A stretch of 13,715 bases of DNA from positions 1-13,715 of the forward strand of contig JAUWSZ010000015.1 of NCBI GenBank assembly GCA_030609865.1, written 5' to 3'. The translations under genes were made by a program, and so were the position numbers. Positions 12,576 to 13,715 of this stretch are shown piece after piece; the stretch's first letter is position 1; each line of letters opens with the position of its first letter. Under the pieces are notes generated by a model. The model made no database searches and was not told the origin of the DNA. It saw only the letters and a program-made list of their open reading frames with translations. Source of the stretch: a bacterium. GTDB lineage: Bacteria; Desulfobacterota; DSWW01.

Positions 12576-13715
12576 CTAATAAAGGAAGAAATGCATGCCG
12601 TTCAGCATGAGCACGTTATCGTACAGAAACTGGTAGTCCGCGGCGAAGCCTTCGTCCGCCACCTGATTCGCGATGTCCTCGTAAGCGACCCACCCACCCA
12701 GAGGGGATTCCGCTCCGCCCGGATACGGCTCCAGGGGAAAGAGCCTCGCCTCCCAGTCCATCTCAAAGGGGATGTAGGGGAGGAGGTGACCCGTGGCGAG
12801 GCCTGCCATGTCCGTGTTGTAGAACCAGCTCGCCGCCTCGCTGTAAGCGTGGGCTGAGGCAAAGGCGTAGTGCCGGTGGTTCGGGCAGGCGAAGTGCGTG
12901 TCGCCCTCCGCCCAGGCGCAGTCCGCGGCATCTTCTCCCTTGCCCAGGGCGGGCGGCGGCTCCTGAGCCTTGTAGGTCGCCACGGTGATGGCGAGCAGAG
13001 AATCCACGTTCTGCGGGGTCCAGTCCGTCGCTCGCGACCGGATCGCAATGGGAAACATGGCCTCGATCCCGGGCACGATCATGCTGTTGTGGTAACATGT
13101 CCCGGTCGGCGGGCTGTACCAGTCGTAGATCACAGGCAGAAAGGAATCCCATTGGTCATCCGTCAGGCCGACCCCCTCGTCGGTCGCATGCCACCAGTAG
13201 TTTGCATACTTGGCGAGCATAACCGTAATCTCACACACCCCGACCCGCTCGAGCACGTAGTCGTCGGCATCCTCCGATACATCGGGTACGTAGGTCCGGA
13301 GAAGTTCGGGGCCCTGCGAAGAGTAATGAATGTACACCCCCACGTCGTCCCCGGCGGTGTTGGGCTTGAACGAGTAGTTCATGCGCACCAGCTCCGGCAG
13401 GTCCGAGTCGACCAGGTCCAGGTCGAGGGCATGCAAGGGGAGGTCCTGGAATAGGCCGGTCGTGAGGGCCCCCAGGAAGAAAGCAGCTGCCGCCTCGCAA
13501 GCGACAAACGTCAAGGCAAGACAGGCGATGCAGGGCAACGGGTCAACTGAGAACTCTCCGCAGACGAAGAATTCACAGACCAGGCCGGCCCCAATGCACC
13601 CCTGCCCGAGACCCAGGGCCACGGCCCAAAGCTCAAGCATGTTCCGGTTCGAGGCCGCCACCAGGTTCAGGGCCCGCGCCTGCCAGACCGCTGCGGAAAG
13701 GGCCGTTGCATCCGC
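12576..13715 (-). CDS. TadG-like Flp pilus-associated protein, N-terminus cut by the right edge
   Basis: The frame is open from the stop at 12576 to the right edge (379 residues visible), so the GTG at 13661 is probably not the real start. The first visible residues, ADATALSAAVWQARALNLV, resemble the region just after the transmembrane helix of TadE/G-like (Tad, putative Flp pilus-assembly) proteins, where A-DA-ALSAA-x-WQARALN-x-x-A-x-NR is typical. The membrane helix would lie beyond the edge and the rest in the periplasm or outside. Six Cys fall within 34 residues (40, 47, 52, 62, 65, 73 in visible numbering), with more further on, suggesting disulphides. Two hydrophobic segments (about 30-47 and 60-86) follow. 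The C-terminal 280 residues are rich in Trp, Tyr and Asp and match no family I know. It is immediately upstream of the TadE-like gene and surely belongs to the pilus locus. Confidence 0.66.
   Translation of the reverse strand, partial: ADATALSAAVWQARALNLVAASNRNMLELWAVALGLGQGCIGAGLVCEFFVCGEFSVDPLPCIACLALTFVACEAAAAFFLGALTTGLFQDLPLHALDLDLVDSDLPELVRMNYSFKPNTAGDDVGVYIHYSSQGPELLRTYVPDVSEDADDYVLERVGVCEITVMLAKYANYWWHATDEGVGLTDDQWDSFLPVIYDWYSPPTGTCYHNSMIVPGIEAMFPIAIRSRATDWTPQNVDSLLAITVATYKAQEPPPALGKGEDAADCAWAEGDTHFACPNHRHYAFASAHAYSEAASWFYNTDMAGLATGHLLPYIPFEMDWEARLFPLEPYPGGAESPLGGWVAYEDIANQVADEGFAADYQFLYDNVLMLNGMHFFLY

Noticed and set aside
12602..13500. Alternative minus-strand frames inside the TadG-like gene (148, 129 and 89 aa)
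   Set aside because: They are Arg/Pro/Gly-rich frame shadows; the main frame spans the whole region and abuts the TadE-like gene properly.

Overview
The window comes from a GC-rich Gram-negative bacterium. A secretin, a lipobox-bearing lipoprotein and paired inner-membrane platform proteins all require an outer membrane. The combination of a Tad ATPase carrying an N-terminal FHA domain, extra membrane-bound FHA proteins in the same operon and a four-helix-bundle (S23) gene remnant between genes suggests a deltaproteobacterial-type lineage (Desulfobacterota, Myxococcota or a relative). That placement is an inference from family knowledge and no marker gene confirms it. Every convincing gene lies on the minus strand, so the locus reads from right to left.

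From 13715 down to 2471 there is a Tad (tight adherence/Flp) pilus or Tad-like type IV secretion locus. In reading order it holds a TadG-like surface/pilus component cut by the right edge, a TadE-like pseudopilin, CpaB, the CpaC/RcpA secretin, an FHA-TadA/CpaF ATPase, TadB, TadC, a DUF192 protein, a bitopic FHA protein with a beta-sandwich-like periplasmic part, and a bitopic FHA protein with TPR-like helical repeats. Spacing is mostly 1-67 nt and several starts are coupled to the preceding stop, so this is one operon or two. A 165-nt AT-rich gap before cpaB is the only clear internal break and carries a promoter-like sequence. The ATPase drives TadB/TadC, the secretin with CpaB forms the outer-membrane exit, and the TPR protein may stand in for TadD. 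No CpaE/TadZ, prepilin peptidase (CpaA/TadV) or Flp pilin gene is present in the window.

Between the Tad operon and the next gene lies a 394-bp element (1982-2375) with perfect 29-bp terminal inverted repeats, each built from three copies of a 7-bp unit. Inside it is an 11-bp nested inverted repeat and, on the plus strand, the start of a four-helix-bundle (S23-type) protein gene that soon hits a stop. It looks like a decayed or non-autonomous mobile cassette and is the least conventional thing in the window.

At the left end is a two-gene unit: a GHMP-family sugar kinase (heptose-7-phosphate kinase-like) followed after 24 nt by a lipoprotein gene that runs off the left edge and contains three G/C homopolymer runs of 8-9 bases. 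No tRNA, rRNA, CRISPR array or intact transposase was seen.
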